The notes under the pieces are model-generated. The model was given only the letters and a program-made list of their open reading frames with translations, searched no databases and was not told the DNA's origin. A DNA stretch of 64,000 bases from Avedoeria sp964651245 (GTDB taxonomy: Bacteria; Chloroflexota; Anaerolineae; Epilineales; Epilineaceae), in assembly GCA_964651245.1 (NCBI GenBank), contig CAZYVI010000012.1, positions 1 through 64,000 of the forward strand, given 5' to 3'. A program made the position numbers and the translations under genes. Position 1 is the first letter of the stretch; each line of letters starts with the position of its first letter. This document shows, one piece after another, positions 35,196 through 43,496 of this stretch.

Positions 35196-36622
35196 GCCCA
35201 CCGCCCGACGCGCCGCACGTCGTGGTCGTCGGCGCCGGGGTCTGCGGGTTGTATGCGGCGCGCGTCGCCGCCGGCGGCGGGGCGCGGGTGACGGTCCTCG
35301 AGCGCGACGACGTCGTCGGCGGGCTGGCGGCCGGCCGCCGAGTCGACGGCAACTGGGTCGACCTCGGCACCCACCACCTCCACGCCTTCGACGCCGCGAT
35401 CTTCGACGACGTCCGCGCCCTCATGGGCGACCGGCTGCGGCCGATCGCCAAGCGCGCCCTGGTCCGCTACGGCCGCGGCTTCCGGCGCTACCCGCTGGCG
35501 TTCGGCGACCTGCTGCGCGGCGTCCCACCCTGGACGCTGGCGACGGCGCTGGCCGGGCTCGTCGCCCAGCAGCTGGCCAACCGCGTCCGGCCGCGCCCGG
35601 CGGCCAACGCCGAGGAGGCGCTCATCGCCCTCTACGGCCGGCCGCTCTACCGCTTCTTCTTCCGCGACTTCACCACCCGCTACTGGGGCCTGCCGCCGCG
35701 CGCGCTCTCGGCCACGTTCGTGCGGCGCAAGATGCCCCGCCTGTCGGCGGTCGACGTCGTCAAGCGCGCCCTCGGTCGGTTCGGGGTGCGCGAGAGCGCC
35801 GGCGCCGCCGTCGACAGCGCGCTGGCCGACGAGACGCTGTGGTACGGCGTGACCGGCAGCGGCGAGCTGCCCACGGCGCTGGCCGAGCACGTCGTGCGCC
35901 TCGGCGGCCGCGTCGAGACGTCGGCGCCGGTGACGGCGATCGAGACGGACGGCGGGCGGGTCGTGGCGGTGCGCTACCGGCCGGCGGGCGGCGCCGAGGT
36001 CCGGCTGGCGTGCGACGCGGTGATCAACACCGCCCCCATCCAGCACGTCGTGCCGTGCTTCGACCCGCCGCCGCCGGCCGACGTCGTGGCCGCCGCGGCG
36101 CGGCTGCGCCACCGGCCAATGGTGGCCTATGCGCTGCTGGTGCGCCGAGAGCGGCTGCTCGACGCGCTGTACGTCTACTACCGCGACCGCCGCTTCCACC
36201 GCCTGTCCGAGCCCAAGAACAGCGGCCTGGCGATCGACCCGCCCGACCACACGCTGCTGCTGGTCGAGCTGATGTGCGACCCCGGCGACGCGACGTGGCG
36301 CGCCACCCCGGAGGCGCTGGCGGCGGTCGTCGCCGACCTCGAGGCCGAGGGCGTGCTGCGCGCCGACGAGATCGTCCGCCACCACGTCATCCGCGCCGCC
36401 GAGGCCTACCCGGTGTTCGACCTGGGCTTCGAGCCGTACCTGGCGGCGCTCGAAGCGTTCGTCGGGCGCTGGCCGAACGCCTGGTCGGTGGGCCGCCAGG
36501 GCGGGTTCGGCTACCCGAACATGCACGCCGCGATGCGCCAGGGGGCCACCGCGGCCGAGGCGGCGCTGGCCCGGCTGGGACCCGGGCGTCCCGCGCCGGG
36601 CCGCGCCGCCGACGCACCGTGA
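35192..36622 (+). CDS. NAD(P)/FAD-dependent oxidoreductase (amine-oxidase/UDP-galactopyranose-mutase-like)
   Basis: 476 residues, starting at a GTG overlapping the previous stop. The N-terminal FAD-binding signature VVVVGAGVCGLYAARVAAGGGARVTVLERDD is followed by GGLAAGRRVDGNWVDLGTHHLHAF, as in the protoporphyrinogen-oxidase/UDP-galactopyranose-mutase superfamily. Further landmarks are FFRDFTTRYWGLPPRALSATF, YGVTGSGELPTALAEHVVRLGG and a closing GGFGYPNMHAAMRQG. In UGM-like enzymes FAD is used without net redox; in amine oxidases it is reduced. The substrate cannot be chosen from sequence alone. Translational coupling to the SAF dehydrogenase and nearby GT-C-like protein points to surface sugar metabolism (inference). 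Confidence 0.82.
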   Translation: MSPPPDAPHVVVVGAGVCGLYAARVAAGGGARVTVLERDDVVGGLAAGRRVDGNWVDLGTHHLHAFDAAIFDDVRALMGDRLRPIAKRALVRYGRGFRRYPLAFGDLLRGVPPWTLATALAGLVAQQLANRVRPRPAANAEEALIALYGRPLYRFFFRDFTTRYWGLPPRALSATFVRRKMPRLSAVDVVKRALGRFGVRESAGAAVDSALADETLWYGVTGSGELPTALAEHVVRLGGRVETSAPVTAIETDGGRVVAVRYRPAGGAEVRLACDAVINTAPIQHVVPCFDPPPPADVVAAAARLRHRPMVAYALLVRRERLLDALYVYYRDRRFHRLSEPKNSGLAIDPPDHTLLLVELMCDPGDATWRATPEALAAVVADLEAEGVLRADEIVRHHVIRAAEAYPVFDLGFEPYLAALEAFVGRWPNAWSVGRQGGFGYPNMHAAMRQGATAAEAALARLGPGRPAPGRAADAP

Positions 36623-36654
36623 CGCAGCGCCCCGCGCCGACCCAGGAGGACGCC

Positions 36655-39600
36655 ATGACCGCCCGCCGCCGTCTCGCTCCCGCCGCGCTCGCCGCGGCCG
36701 CGCTGGCCGCGGCCGTCGGCCGCGCCGCCCTCGCCCCGCCGTCCGCGCCTGCGGCGCGACCCGCGGCGGCGGCGCTGGCCGCGACCCTGGGTCGCCAGCC
36801 GCTGCTCTTCGTCGCCAACGTCGGCCAGGCCGATGCGGCGGCCGACTTCGTGGCCGAAGGGCACGGCACGAGCGCGCTGTTCGGGGCGGGCGGCGTCGGG
36901 CTGCGGCTGGTGCGGCCCGGGACGGCGGCGTCGGCCTGCGGCGGCCGCCGCGGCGACGGCGTCTGCCGGGCGGCGCTGGCCGCCCCCTCGCCGCGGCCGC
37001 TCGCGCCGCTGGCGGCCGGCGCGCGCGCCGGCGACGCTGCGCGCGGCACCGTCGACGCCCTCGAGCTGCGCTTCATCGACGCGGCCGGGGCGCGGCCGCG
37101 GCCGGCGAACCGGGCGCCGACGACGATCAGCCACTTCCGCGGACCCCGCAGCGCCTGGCGCATCGCCGAGCCGACGTATCGGCGGCTGGTCTACGACGCC
37201 GTCTGGCCGGGCATCGACGTCGCGTTCGACGGGGCGCCGGGCCAGCTCAAGCAGACGTTCACCGTGGCGCCCGGGGCCGACCCGGGCCGCATTCGCCTGG
37301 CCTGGCACGGCGCGACGTCGCTGGCCGTCGACGCCGCGGGCGCGCTCGTCGTCGGCACCGCGGCCGGCGCGATCGTCGACGAGGCGCCGCGGGCGTGGCA
37401 GACGATTCGCGGCCGGCGGGTCGCGGTGGCGGTGGCCTTCGCGCTCGACGGACCGGTCGGCGATGGGCACGGCTACCACTTCGCCGTCGGCGCCTACGAT
37501 CCCGCCCACGCCCTCGTCATCGACCCGGCGGTGGTGGCGTTCGCCGGCTTCATCGGCGCCGGCGGGGTCGACCGCGGGCTCGGGCTGGCGCTCGGGCCGG
37601 ACGGCGCGGTTTGGGTGGCGGGCCAGAGCGGGCCGGCCGCCTATGTGGCCAAGCTCGATGCCGAGGGGACGGCCGTGGAGCAGGTCGGGCTGTTCCACGC
37701 CGCCGACACGATCGCGGCGTTCGACATCGCCGTCGACGGCGACGGCTACGGCTACGTCACCGGCATCGTGATGGGCGACGGCGGCGTCGACTTCCCGGTG
37801 TCGTTCGGTCCCGACACGACGTACAACGGCGGGCTGTCCGACGCCTTCGTGGCCAAGATGACGCCCGACGCCAAGAGCCTGGTGTATTGCGGCTACCTGG
37901 GCGGCGCGGCGATCGACTTCGGCGAGGGGGTGGCGGTCGACGGCGCGGGCCAGGCATACCTGTCGGGCCTGGCGCAGTCGAGCGAGGCGACGTTCCCGGT
38001 GGCCGTCGGCCCCGATTTGACCCACAACGGCGACTTCGACGCCTACATCGTCAAGCTCAAGGCCGACCCGACGGCGCCCGACGTGCGCGACAACGTCGTC
38101 TACGCCGGCTTCATGGGCGGCGACGGGCTCGACGTGACGGTGACCGACGACGGCTGGCTGTCCTCGGGTCACGTGGCGGTCGGGTCCGACGGCGCGGCGT
38201 ACCTCTCGGGCCAGACGACGTCGCGCGAGGACACGTTCCCCGACGGCGACGGGCTGGGCGACCTGCCGACGTTCGACGGGACGTACAACGGCGGCAGCTG
38301 GGATGCCTACGTGGTCAAGGTCCGGCCCGACGGCACCGGCTTCGCCTACGCCGGCTTCCTGGGTGGCAGCGCGTACGACGACGGCAAGGGCATGGCGATC
38401 GGGGCCGACGGCACGGCCTACGTCACCGGCGACACCGCCTCCGACGACTTCCCGGTCCGCGGCGGTCCCGACCTGACCGCCAACGGCCGGCTCGACGCCA
38501 CCGTGGCCGCCGTCGCGCCCGACGGCCGGTCGCTCGTGTTCGCCGGCTACCTGGGCGGCGACGACGACGAGCAGGGGCAGGCGGTGGCGCTCGGGCCCGA
38601 CGGGGCGCTGTACGTGACGGGCCGCACCGAGTCGACCGGCGACACCTTCCCGGCTATCGGCGGCCCCGACCTGACCCACAACGGCCCCGACGGCCTCGAC
38701 GACGCCGCCGACGAGGGCGACGCCTTCATCGGCCGGCTGGCGGCGCGGCAGGGGGGCGCCGACCCGCGGGCCAACTGGGACTACCTGGGCTACATCGGCG
38801 GCGATGCCGGCGACGGCGCCTACTGGCTGGCGATCGACGACCGCCACCGCGCCTACCTCGTCGGCGACGCCGACTCGGGCCAGGCGACGTTCCCCGACGG
38901 CGACGGGATGGGCGGCGTGCCGACGTTCGACGGCACGTTCGAGGGCCAGACCGACGCCTTCGTCGCCCGCGTCGACTACGCGCCGCCGCCGCCGCGCATC
39001 GCGCTGCCGTGGCTCGGCCGGGCCGCCGACCGCGCCGCGGCGCCGACGGCCGCCGTCGTGACGCCGGCCCCGACCGACACGCCCCGCCCGACGAGCACGC
39101 GCCGCCCGCTGCCCACGGCGCTGCCGACGCTGCGACCGACGCCGGTCGTGACGGTGCCCGACGGTGAGACGCTCGTCTTCTTCGACGACTTCGGCGATCC
39201 GGCCAGCGGCTGGGACAGCCTGGCCGAGGACGGCGACGTCTGGCGCTACGTCGACGGCGCCTTCGAGGTGGCGACCGACGCGTCGGGCCGATTGACGGGT
39301 CCGTTCGCGCCGCGCCGGGTGCGGTTCGGCGACGGCGTGCTGCGCGCCACGGCCCGGCTCGACCAAGGCGACGACGCGTCGTACGGCCTGCTGTTCAACG
39401 GCGGGTCGCTGTTCCTGTTCGTGCTGGGCGGCGACGGGACGTGGGGCGTGTTCAAGGTGGCGGGCGGCTCGCTGGCGCCGGTGCTGGCGCTGTCGCCGTC
39501 GCCCGCGGTGCCCACGGCGCGCGGTGCCGTCGTGCGGCTGCGGATCGAGCGGCTGGGCCGCCGCGCCGTGTTCTACGTCGACGACGCCCGGCTGGGCGAG

Positions 39601-39849
39601 ATCGACGATCCCGACCTCGTCGAGCCCGGCCAGCCCGGGCTCTTCATCAGCGCCGGCGACGATGTCCCGGCCCGCGCCCGCTACGACGACCTCCTGGTCA
39701 CCCGCTGGACCGACCCGGCGCCCGTCTGGACGCCGGCGCCGACGGCGACCGCGGGAGCGGGGCTGGGGGCACGACTCGCGGCGGAACGATGGGCGGTGCG
39801 GGACGCGCGCTCGGCCGAGGCGCGCGGCGTGCGCATCGACCGCCGTTGA
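36655..39849 (+). CDS. Secreted SBBP beta-propeller protein with C-terminal jelly-roll-like domain
   Basis: 1064 residues. The signal peptide is in LAPAALAAAALAAAVGRAALA. Residues about 45-300 form an N-terminal beta domain common in SBBP proteins (FVANVGQ, LELRFIDA, YRRLVYDAVWPGIDVAF, LAWHGATSLAVD). SBBP repeats follow (about 300-775), with the elements FPV..GPDLTHNG, DAFVAKM.PD, Y.GYLGG and AYLSG recurring at least six times. IALPWLGR (nt 38998-39021) precedes a Thr-Pro linker, then a LamG/DUF1080-like domain (FFDDFGDPASGWDS...RYDDLLVTRW). Function unknown; a surface role is inferred. AGGAGG at 36644-36649 sets the ATG at 36655, 32 nt after the oxidoreductase. Confidence 0.83.
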   Translation: MTARRRLAPAALAAAALAAAVGRAALAPPSAPAARPAAAALAATLGRQPLLFVANVGQADAAADFVAEGHGTSALFGAGGVGLRLVRPGTAASACGGRRGDGVCRAALAAPSPRPLAPLAAGARAGDAARGTVDALELRFIDAAGARPRPANRAPTTISHFRGPRSAWRIAEPTYRRLVYDAVWPGIDVAFDGAPGQLKQTFTVAPGADPGRIRLAWHGATSLAVDAAGALVVGTAAGAIVDEAPRAWQTIRGRRVAVAVAFALDGPVGDGHGYHFAVGAYDPAHALVIDPAVVAFAGFIGAGGVDRGLGLALGPDGAVWVAGQSGPAAYVAKLDAEGTAVEQVGLFHAADTIAAFDIAVDGDGYGYVTGIVMGDGGVDFPVSFGPDTTYNGGLSDAFVAKMTPDAKSLVYCGYLGGAAIDFGEGVAVDGAGQAYLSGLAQSSEATFPVAVGPDLTHNGDFDAYIVKLKADPTAPDVRDNVVYAGFMGGDGLDVTVTDDGWLSSGHVAVGSDGAAYLSGQTTSREDTFPDGDGLGDLPTFDGTYNGGSWDAYVVKVRPDGTGFAYAGFLGGSAYDDGKGMAIGADGTAYVTGDTASDDFPVRGGPDLTANGRLDATVAAVAPDGRSLVFAGYLGGDDDEQGQAVALGPDGALYVTGRTESTGDTFPAIGGPDLTHNGPDGLDDAADEGDAFIGRLAARQGGADPRANWDYLGYIGGDAGDGAYWLAIDDRHRAYLVGDADSGQATFPDGDGMGGVPTFDGTFEGQTDAFVARVDYAPPPPRIALPWLGRAADRAAAPTAAVVTPAPTDTPRPTSTRRPLPTALPTLRPTPVVTVPDGETLVFFDDFGDPASGWDSLAEDGDVWRYVDGAFEVATDASGRLTGPFAPRRVRFGDGVLRATARLDQGDDASYGLLFNGGSLFLFVLGGDGTWGVFKVAGGSLAPVLALSPSPAVPTARGAVVRLRIERLGRRAVFYVDDARLGEIDDPDLVEPGQPGLFISAGDDVPARARYDDLLVTRWTDPAPVWTPAPTATAGAGLGARLAAERWAVRDARSAEARGVRIDRR

Positions 39850-39908
39850 CCGCGCCGGATCGGCCGATGTCCGGAGCCCGACCCTTGTCAACCGAGAAGG
39901 AGTGACCG

Positions 39909-40280
39909 ATGTGGTCCGAGTTCAAGGCGTTCGCGTTCAAGGGCAACGTCGTCGACCTGGCGGTCGGCGTCATCATCGGCGCGGCGTTCGGCAAAATCGT
40001 GTCGTCGCTCGTCGACAACGTCCTGATGCCGCTCGTCGGGCTCCTGCTCGGCGGCATCGACCTGACGTCGCTGAAGCTGACCGTCGGCGCGGCCGAGCTG
40101 ACCTACGGCCTGTTCGTGCAGAGCGTCCTCGACTTCCTCATCGTCGCGTTCGTGCTGTTCGTGCTCATCCGCCAGGCGAACCGCTTCATGGCCGCCCCGC
40201 CGCCGCCGGCCCCGGCCGAGCCGCCGGCCGACGTCAAACTGCTCGAGGAGATCCGCGACCTGCTGCGGGCGCGGGGGTAG
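39909..40280 (+). CDS. mscL: Large-conductance mechanosensitive channel MscL
   Basis: 123 residues. Osmotic-release channel of the inner membrane that opens under high tension. The N-terminus MWSEFKAFAFKGNVVDLAVGVIIGAAFGKIVSSLV is the conserved amphipathic helix and pore-lining TM1. The periplasmic loop is short (GGIDLTSLKLTVGAAELTYG), TM2 is FVQSVLDFLIVAFVLFVLIRQANR, and a C-terminal helix LLEEIRDLLRARG follows a Pro/Ala linker. Length is near the family norm (about 120-140). ATG 39909 has AAGGAG 8 nt upstream. A weak hairpin (40293-40312) follows. Confidence 0.97.
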   Translation: MWSEFKAFAFKGNVVDLAVGVIIGAAFGKIVSSLVDNVLMPLVGLLLGGIDLTSLKLTVGAAELTYGLFVQSVLDFLIVAFVLFVLIRQANRFMAAPPPPAPAEPPADVKLLEEIRDLLRARG

Positions 40281-40578
40281 GGGATGTTGGCCGGGCGTAC
40301 CCGGTCACGCCCCCTGCGCCTGGGGCGGGAGCTCGAACCGGGCGAGGGCAGTCCGAGCCAGCAGAGCGTGGTGGTGGTCTCCCGGGTTTCGTCCCTGTAC
40401 GCGGATCGGTTGGGGGAACGCAACGGATCGCTCTCGGGCGAGCGGGTCGCGCCGATCCTGGCGGGAACGCCGATTCCGAAGGCGTCGTACGTCGACCGCC
40501 CATGATCGCCCACCCGTCGACCGGGATTGCCAAGCCGCGACGCGGCATGACGCCCGTTGCCGCATGGAGATGCCGGTC
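40281..40578. other. 298-nt intergenic region of lower GC
   Basis: A weak hairpin (GGGCGT 40293-40298 with ACGCCC 40307-40312) could end mscL transcription. The rest has visibly lower GC than the flanks. GGAG at 40566-40569 is the probable ribosome site of the next gene. I found no gene, tRNA-like fold or -35/-10 pair with correct spacing. Confidence 0.45.
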
Positions 40579-42180
40579 ATGATGCGAGCCAGAATCGCCG
40601 GCGTGGTGCTCGTCGTGCTCGTCCTGTTCGCCCTCACCGTCGCCGCCGGCCGGGAGGTCCGCAAGCGCCGTGCCGTCTCCGACGAGGGCGCCTCGCACGC
40701 AGCGACGCCCGCGATCGAAGGGGCCCACGCGGGCCAGCTCTACGGCCGCGTCACGACCGAGGACGGCGCCGTCTACGAGGGGCGGCTGCGCTGGGGCGGC
40801 GACGAGGAGACGTTGTGGGGCCACACCTTCAACGGGTACAAGGACGAGAACCCCTGGGCGGCTTATGCGCCGACCGAGCGGCGCTCGATCGGGGCCTTCG
40901 GGATCGAGATCCCGCTCGGGGAGCGCAAGCAGGACGTCGGCCGGCCGTTCATGGCGCGCTTTGGCGACATCGCGCGCATCGAGCCGCGCGGCCGCGACAT
41001 CCGGGTGACGCTCAAGAGCGGAGCCGTGATCGTCCTCGACCGCTTCGCCGCCGACGACTTGGCCGACGGGCTGCGCGTGTGGGATGCCGCGCGCGGCGTG
41101 GTGGACATCGGGGAGCAGCGGATCCGCACGATCGAGTTTCTGCCCGCCGCCAACGTTGGCGCCGGCCCCTACCCCCTGCACGGTACGGTGCGCACGCGGC
41201 ACGGCTCCTTCACCGGCCTTATCGAGTGGGGCCTGGAGGCGTCCGTCGGCTCCGACACGCTCGACGGCCGCACCGCCAGCGGTCATCTCAGCCTGCGCTT
41301 CGACACGATCCGCTCCATCGCCCGCCGCTCACCCGACAGCTCCGCGGTCACGCTGCAGGGAGGCCAAGAGGTCGTGCTTTCCGGCAGCCGCGAGGTCGGC
41401 GACGGCGACCTCGGGATCTACGTCGACGACCCGCGCTACGGGCGGGTGCTGATCTTCTGGGACACCTTCGAGCGCGTCGACTTCAGCGACGGCGGCACCG
41501 GCCCCGCGTACGGCGACTTCCCGCCGGGCCGCCCGCTCACGGGCAGCGTCACCACCCGCTCCGGCCGCCGTCTCACCGGCCGCCTGGTCTTCGACCTCGA
41601 CGAGAGCGAGACGACCGAGACCCTCGATGCCCCGTCCCAGGGCGTCGACTACACGATCCCCTTCGGCCGCGTCACCTCGATCGTGCCCGTCAGCCCCGAC
41701 GCGCGCGGCGTCGCGCGAGCGACGGTGACGCTCAACAGCGGCGAGGCGCTTCAGCTCGAGCCTGCCGGCGACCTCGGCGAGGGGAATGCCGGCCTGCTGA
41801 TCTTCTTTGACGGCCGTCCGAACCCCGAGTACGTACCCTGGTCGGACGTCGAGCAGGTCGACCTCGACCACCCGCCGGAGCTGGACCCGCCGACAGGGCA
41901 GGCTGACGACACGGCAACGAGTGCGCGAATCGTGTCGGTGGGAGGGGAGACGAATGTTGGGCAGAGTGATTCTGGGCGTTCTTCTCGACCTAACACGCCA
42001 GACACGGCACGCAGTGTTCCGGCGGTGACGCCAACCACATCGGCCCCCACCTTGACACCCGACACCCTGCCTACCGCTCGACTGATCGTGCCAAGTCGCA
42101 ACCTCGGCGGAGCTCCCCGTGCGGTCCTTGTGACACCGTCAAGTGATCCTGATGTCCCCTACCCACCGCCGACGCCGTAA
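40579..42180 (+). CDS. Membrane-anchored protein with three beta-rich repeats
   Basis: About 533 residues; family not recognised. One N-terminal membrane helix (IAGVVLVVLVLFALTVAAG) is followed by three related repeats of about 120 residues. They begin LYGRVTTEDGAVYEGRLRW, LHGTVRTRHGSFTGLIEW and LTGSVTTRSGRRLTGRLVF. Each continues with a hydrophobic strand ending IxSI/IxRI, V-T-L-x-S/G-G-x-x-x-x-L, and a D-x-G-x-x-x-x-x-x-W-x-x-x-x-x-V-D-F-type close. A Ser/Thr/Pro tail of about 110 residues ends the protein, and its DNA (about 41900-42180) is much less GC-rich than the rest. ATG 40579 or 40582 fits GGAG at 40566; ATG 40564 would leave it without a site. A wall-facing sensor or scaffold is possible but unsupported. 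Confidence 0.72.
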   Translation: MMRARIAGVVLVVLVLFALTVAAGREVRKRRAVSDEGASHAATPAIEGAHAGQLYGRVTTEDGAVYEGRLRWGGDEETLWGHTFNGYKDENPWAAYAPTERRSIGAFGIEIPLGERKQDVGRPFMARFGDIARIEPRGRDIRVTLKSGAVIVLDRFAADDLADGLRVWDAARGVVDIGEQRIRTIEFLPAANVGAGPYPLHGTVRTRHGSFTGLIEWGLEASVGSDTLDGRTASGHLSLRFDTIRSIARRSPDSSAVTLQGGQEVVLSGSREVGDGDLGIYVDDPRYGRVLIFWDTFERVDFSDGGTGPAYGDFPPGRPLTGSVTTRSGRRLTGRLVFDLDESETTETLDAPSQGVDYTIPFGRVTSIVPVSPDARGVARATVTLNSGEALQLEPAGDLGEGNAGLLIFFDGRPNPEYVPWSDVEQVDLDHPPELDPPTGQADDTATSARIVSVGGETNVGQSDSGRSSRPNTPDTARSVPAVTPTTSAPTLTPDTLPTARLIVPSRNLGGAPRAVLVTPSSDPDVPYPPPTP

Positions 42181-42242
42181 GTGATGCGCTCACTCCCAAG
42201 AGAACCGTAGAACAGCCCTTCGCCCGCAGGCGGCAGCGTAGT

Positions 42243-42278
42243 GGAGGTCGCCCGCCCTACGGCAAGCCAGCGACCTCC
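42243..42278 (-). terminator. Hairpin spanning the 3' end of the DNRLRE gene
   Basis: GGAGGTCGC (42243-42251) pairs with GCGACCTCC (42270-42278). The 18-nt loop contains the stop codon (TAG at 42259-42257) within a GTAGGG sequence. It lies between convergent genes. Confidence 0.5.
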
Positions 42279-43444
42279 GCTGCGCGCAGCGCGCACGGCA
42301 GGTAAACCCGGCCGGCGATCGGCGGGCCCGGCGTCGTGCTCGGGCCGGCGGTCGGCGGAAGGCTGGACGGGGTCGCGGCGGCCGTCGGTGTCGCGGCGCC
42401 GGGGGCGGGCGTGGCGGTGGCGTCGGGCGTCGCGGCTACGGTCGGCGTCGGCGGCGTCGGCGGTGAGGTCGGCGACGCGACTACGGTGTCGGTGGGGACG
42501 GGGGTCTCGGTCGCGGCGCCGGTGGGGGTCGCCGCGAGCGTCGCCGTCGGGCTGGCCGTTGCGGTCAGTGTGGCCATGGCCGTGGCGGTGGCGGGCGGCG
42601 GCGCGGTCGCCGTGAACGTCGGCAGCGCGGTCGGGGATGGCGTGAGCGTCGCGGTCGCGGTGGGCGTCGCCGTGGCCGAGGCCGTGGGCGTTGGCGTGGC
42701 GGTGGGCGAGGCGGTCGCCGTCGCCGACGGCGTCGCCGATGGTGTCGCGGTCGCCGTTGCGGAGGCCGTCGCTGACGATGTCGGTGTCGCGGTCGGGGTG
42801 GGCGTCGGGTCGATGTAGCTGACCTCGAGGCGGGGGCGGGTGGCGCCCGAGGCGCGGTAGAGCCGCTCGTAGGTGCCGCTGGCGGGGCCGCTCAGGCGCA
42901 GGCCGTGGTTGGGCATGCTGCCGCGCACCCAGTTCGTGACCAGCACCCGGACGTCGAACGTGCGCGGGCCCGGATCGCGGTCGGTGTCCCAGGCGCCCCA
43001 GGTGCCTTGCGTCGGCGGGCGGTTGTTCCAGGTCACCGTCGACGGGTCCCAGCCGAGCGTGATCCGCTCGACGATGATCCGCACCGGGCTGTCGCCGCTG
43101 CCGCTCAGCACGTTGACGGTGAGCTCGGCGGCGGTCACCTGGGCGTCGGCCGGGATGCCGGCGGTGTCGAACCGCCACAGCGGCAGCCGCTCGCGGCCGT
43201 TCTCGTCGCGCTCGACCGGCCACTCCGACGCCGTGTCGAAGTTCTGGGCCGGGCGGGCCTGGTCGATGTAGGCGTCGGCGACGGGGTAGAGGGTCACCGA
43301 GGCCGTCGTCCCGGCCGGCGACGCCGACGCCGCCCCGACGGCGTCGCGCGGACCCCCGGCGGCGGCCGCCGCCGTCAGCGCGGCGATGAGCCAGGCCGGG
43401 GCGGCGACGCGCGACGGGCTGAAACGTCGGTAAGGTGCGGGCAT
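42257..43444 (-). CDS. Secreted DNRLRE-domain protein with long Thr-Pro-Ala tail
   Basis: 395 residues. The signal peptide is in APAWLIAALTAAAAAGG. A DNRLRE domain (about 45-215) follows, with VTLYPVADAYIDQARPAQNFD near its start, LWRFDTAGIPADAQVTAAELTVN, TWNNRPPT and the closing RPRLEVSYI. DNRLRE domains are carbohydrate-binding-like modules of surface proteins. The next 150 residues are almost purely Thr/Pro/Ala/Ser (nt 42340-42815). The protein ends RVYLPCALRAAEVAGLP, a clear example of the recurrent LP-R tag (nt 42284-42307). ATG 43444 has GGAGG upstream on the minus strand. A TATCAT lies about 40 nt before it as a possible -10. Confidence 0.82.
   Translation of the reverse strand: MPAPYRRFSPSRVAAPAWLIAALTAAAAAGGPRDAVGAASASPAGTTASVTLYPVADAYIDQARPAQNFDTASEWPVERDENGRERLPLWRFDTAGIPADAQVTAAELTVNVLSGSGDSPVRIIVERITLGWDPSTVTWNNRPPTQGTWGAWDTDRDPGPRTFDVRVLVTNWVRGSMPNHGLRLSGPASGTYERLYRASGATRPRLEVSYIDPTPTPTATPTSSATASATATATPSATPSATATASPTATPTPTASATATPTATATLTPSPTALPTFTATAPPPATATAMATLTATASPTATLAATPTGAATETPVPTDTVVASPTSPPTPPTPTVAATPDATATPAPGAATPTAAATPSSLPPTAGPSTTPGPPIAGRVYLPCALRAAEVAGLP
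42340..42815. repeat. Low-complexity Thr/Pro/Ala coding repeat
   Basis: Degenerate tandem codons for Thr, Pro, Ala and Ser in the DNRLRE gene. There are no unique spacers. It is a flexible linker, not a CRISPR array. Confidence 0.8.
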
Positions 43445-43496
43445 GGCAGACCTCCGGCGTGGGGCGCGGCGCGGCCGACCCATGATAGCCGGCCGG

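Noticed and set aside
40300..40400. Possible tRNA-like segment (GAGCTCGAACC resembling a T-arm)
   Set aside because: No acceptor stem, D-arm or anticodon arm could be paired around it.
42340..42815. Regular repeats resembling a CRISPR array or minisatellite
   Set aside because: The unit is the codon pair for Thr-Pro/Ala; there are no fixed-length repeats with unique spacers, and it is in frame in a secreted protein.
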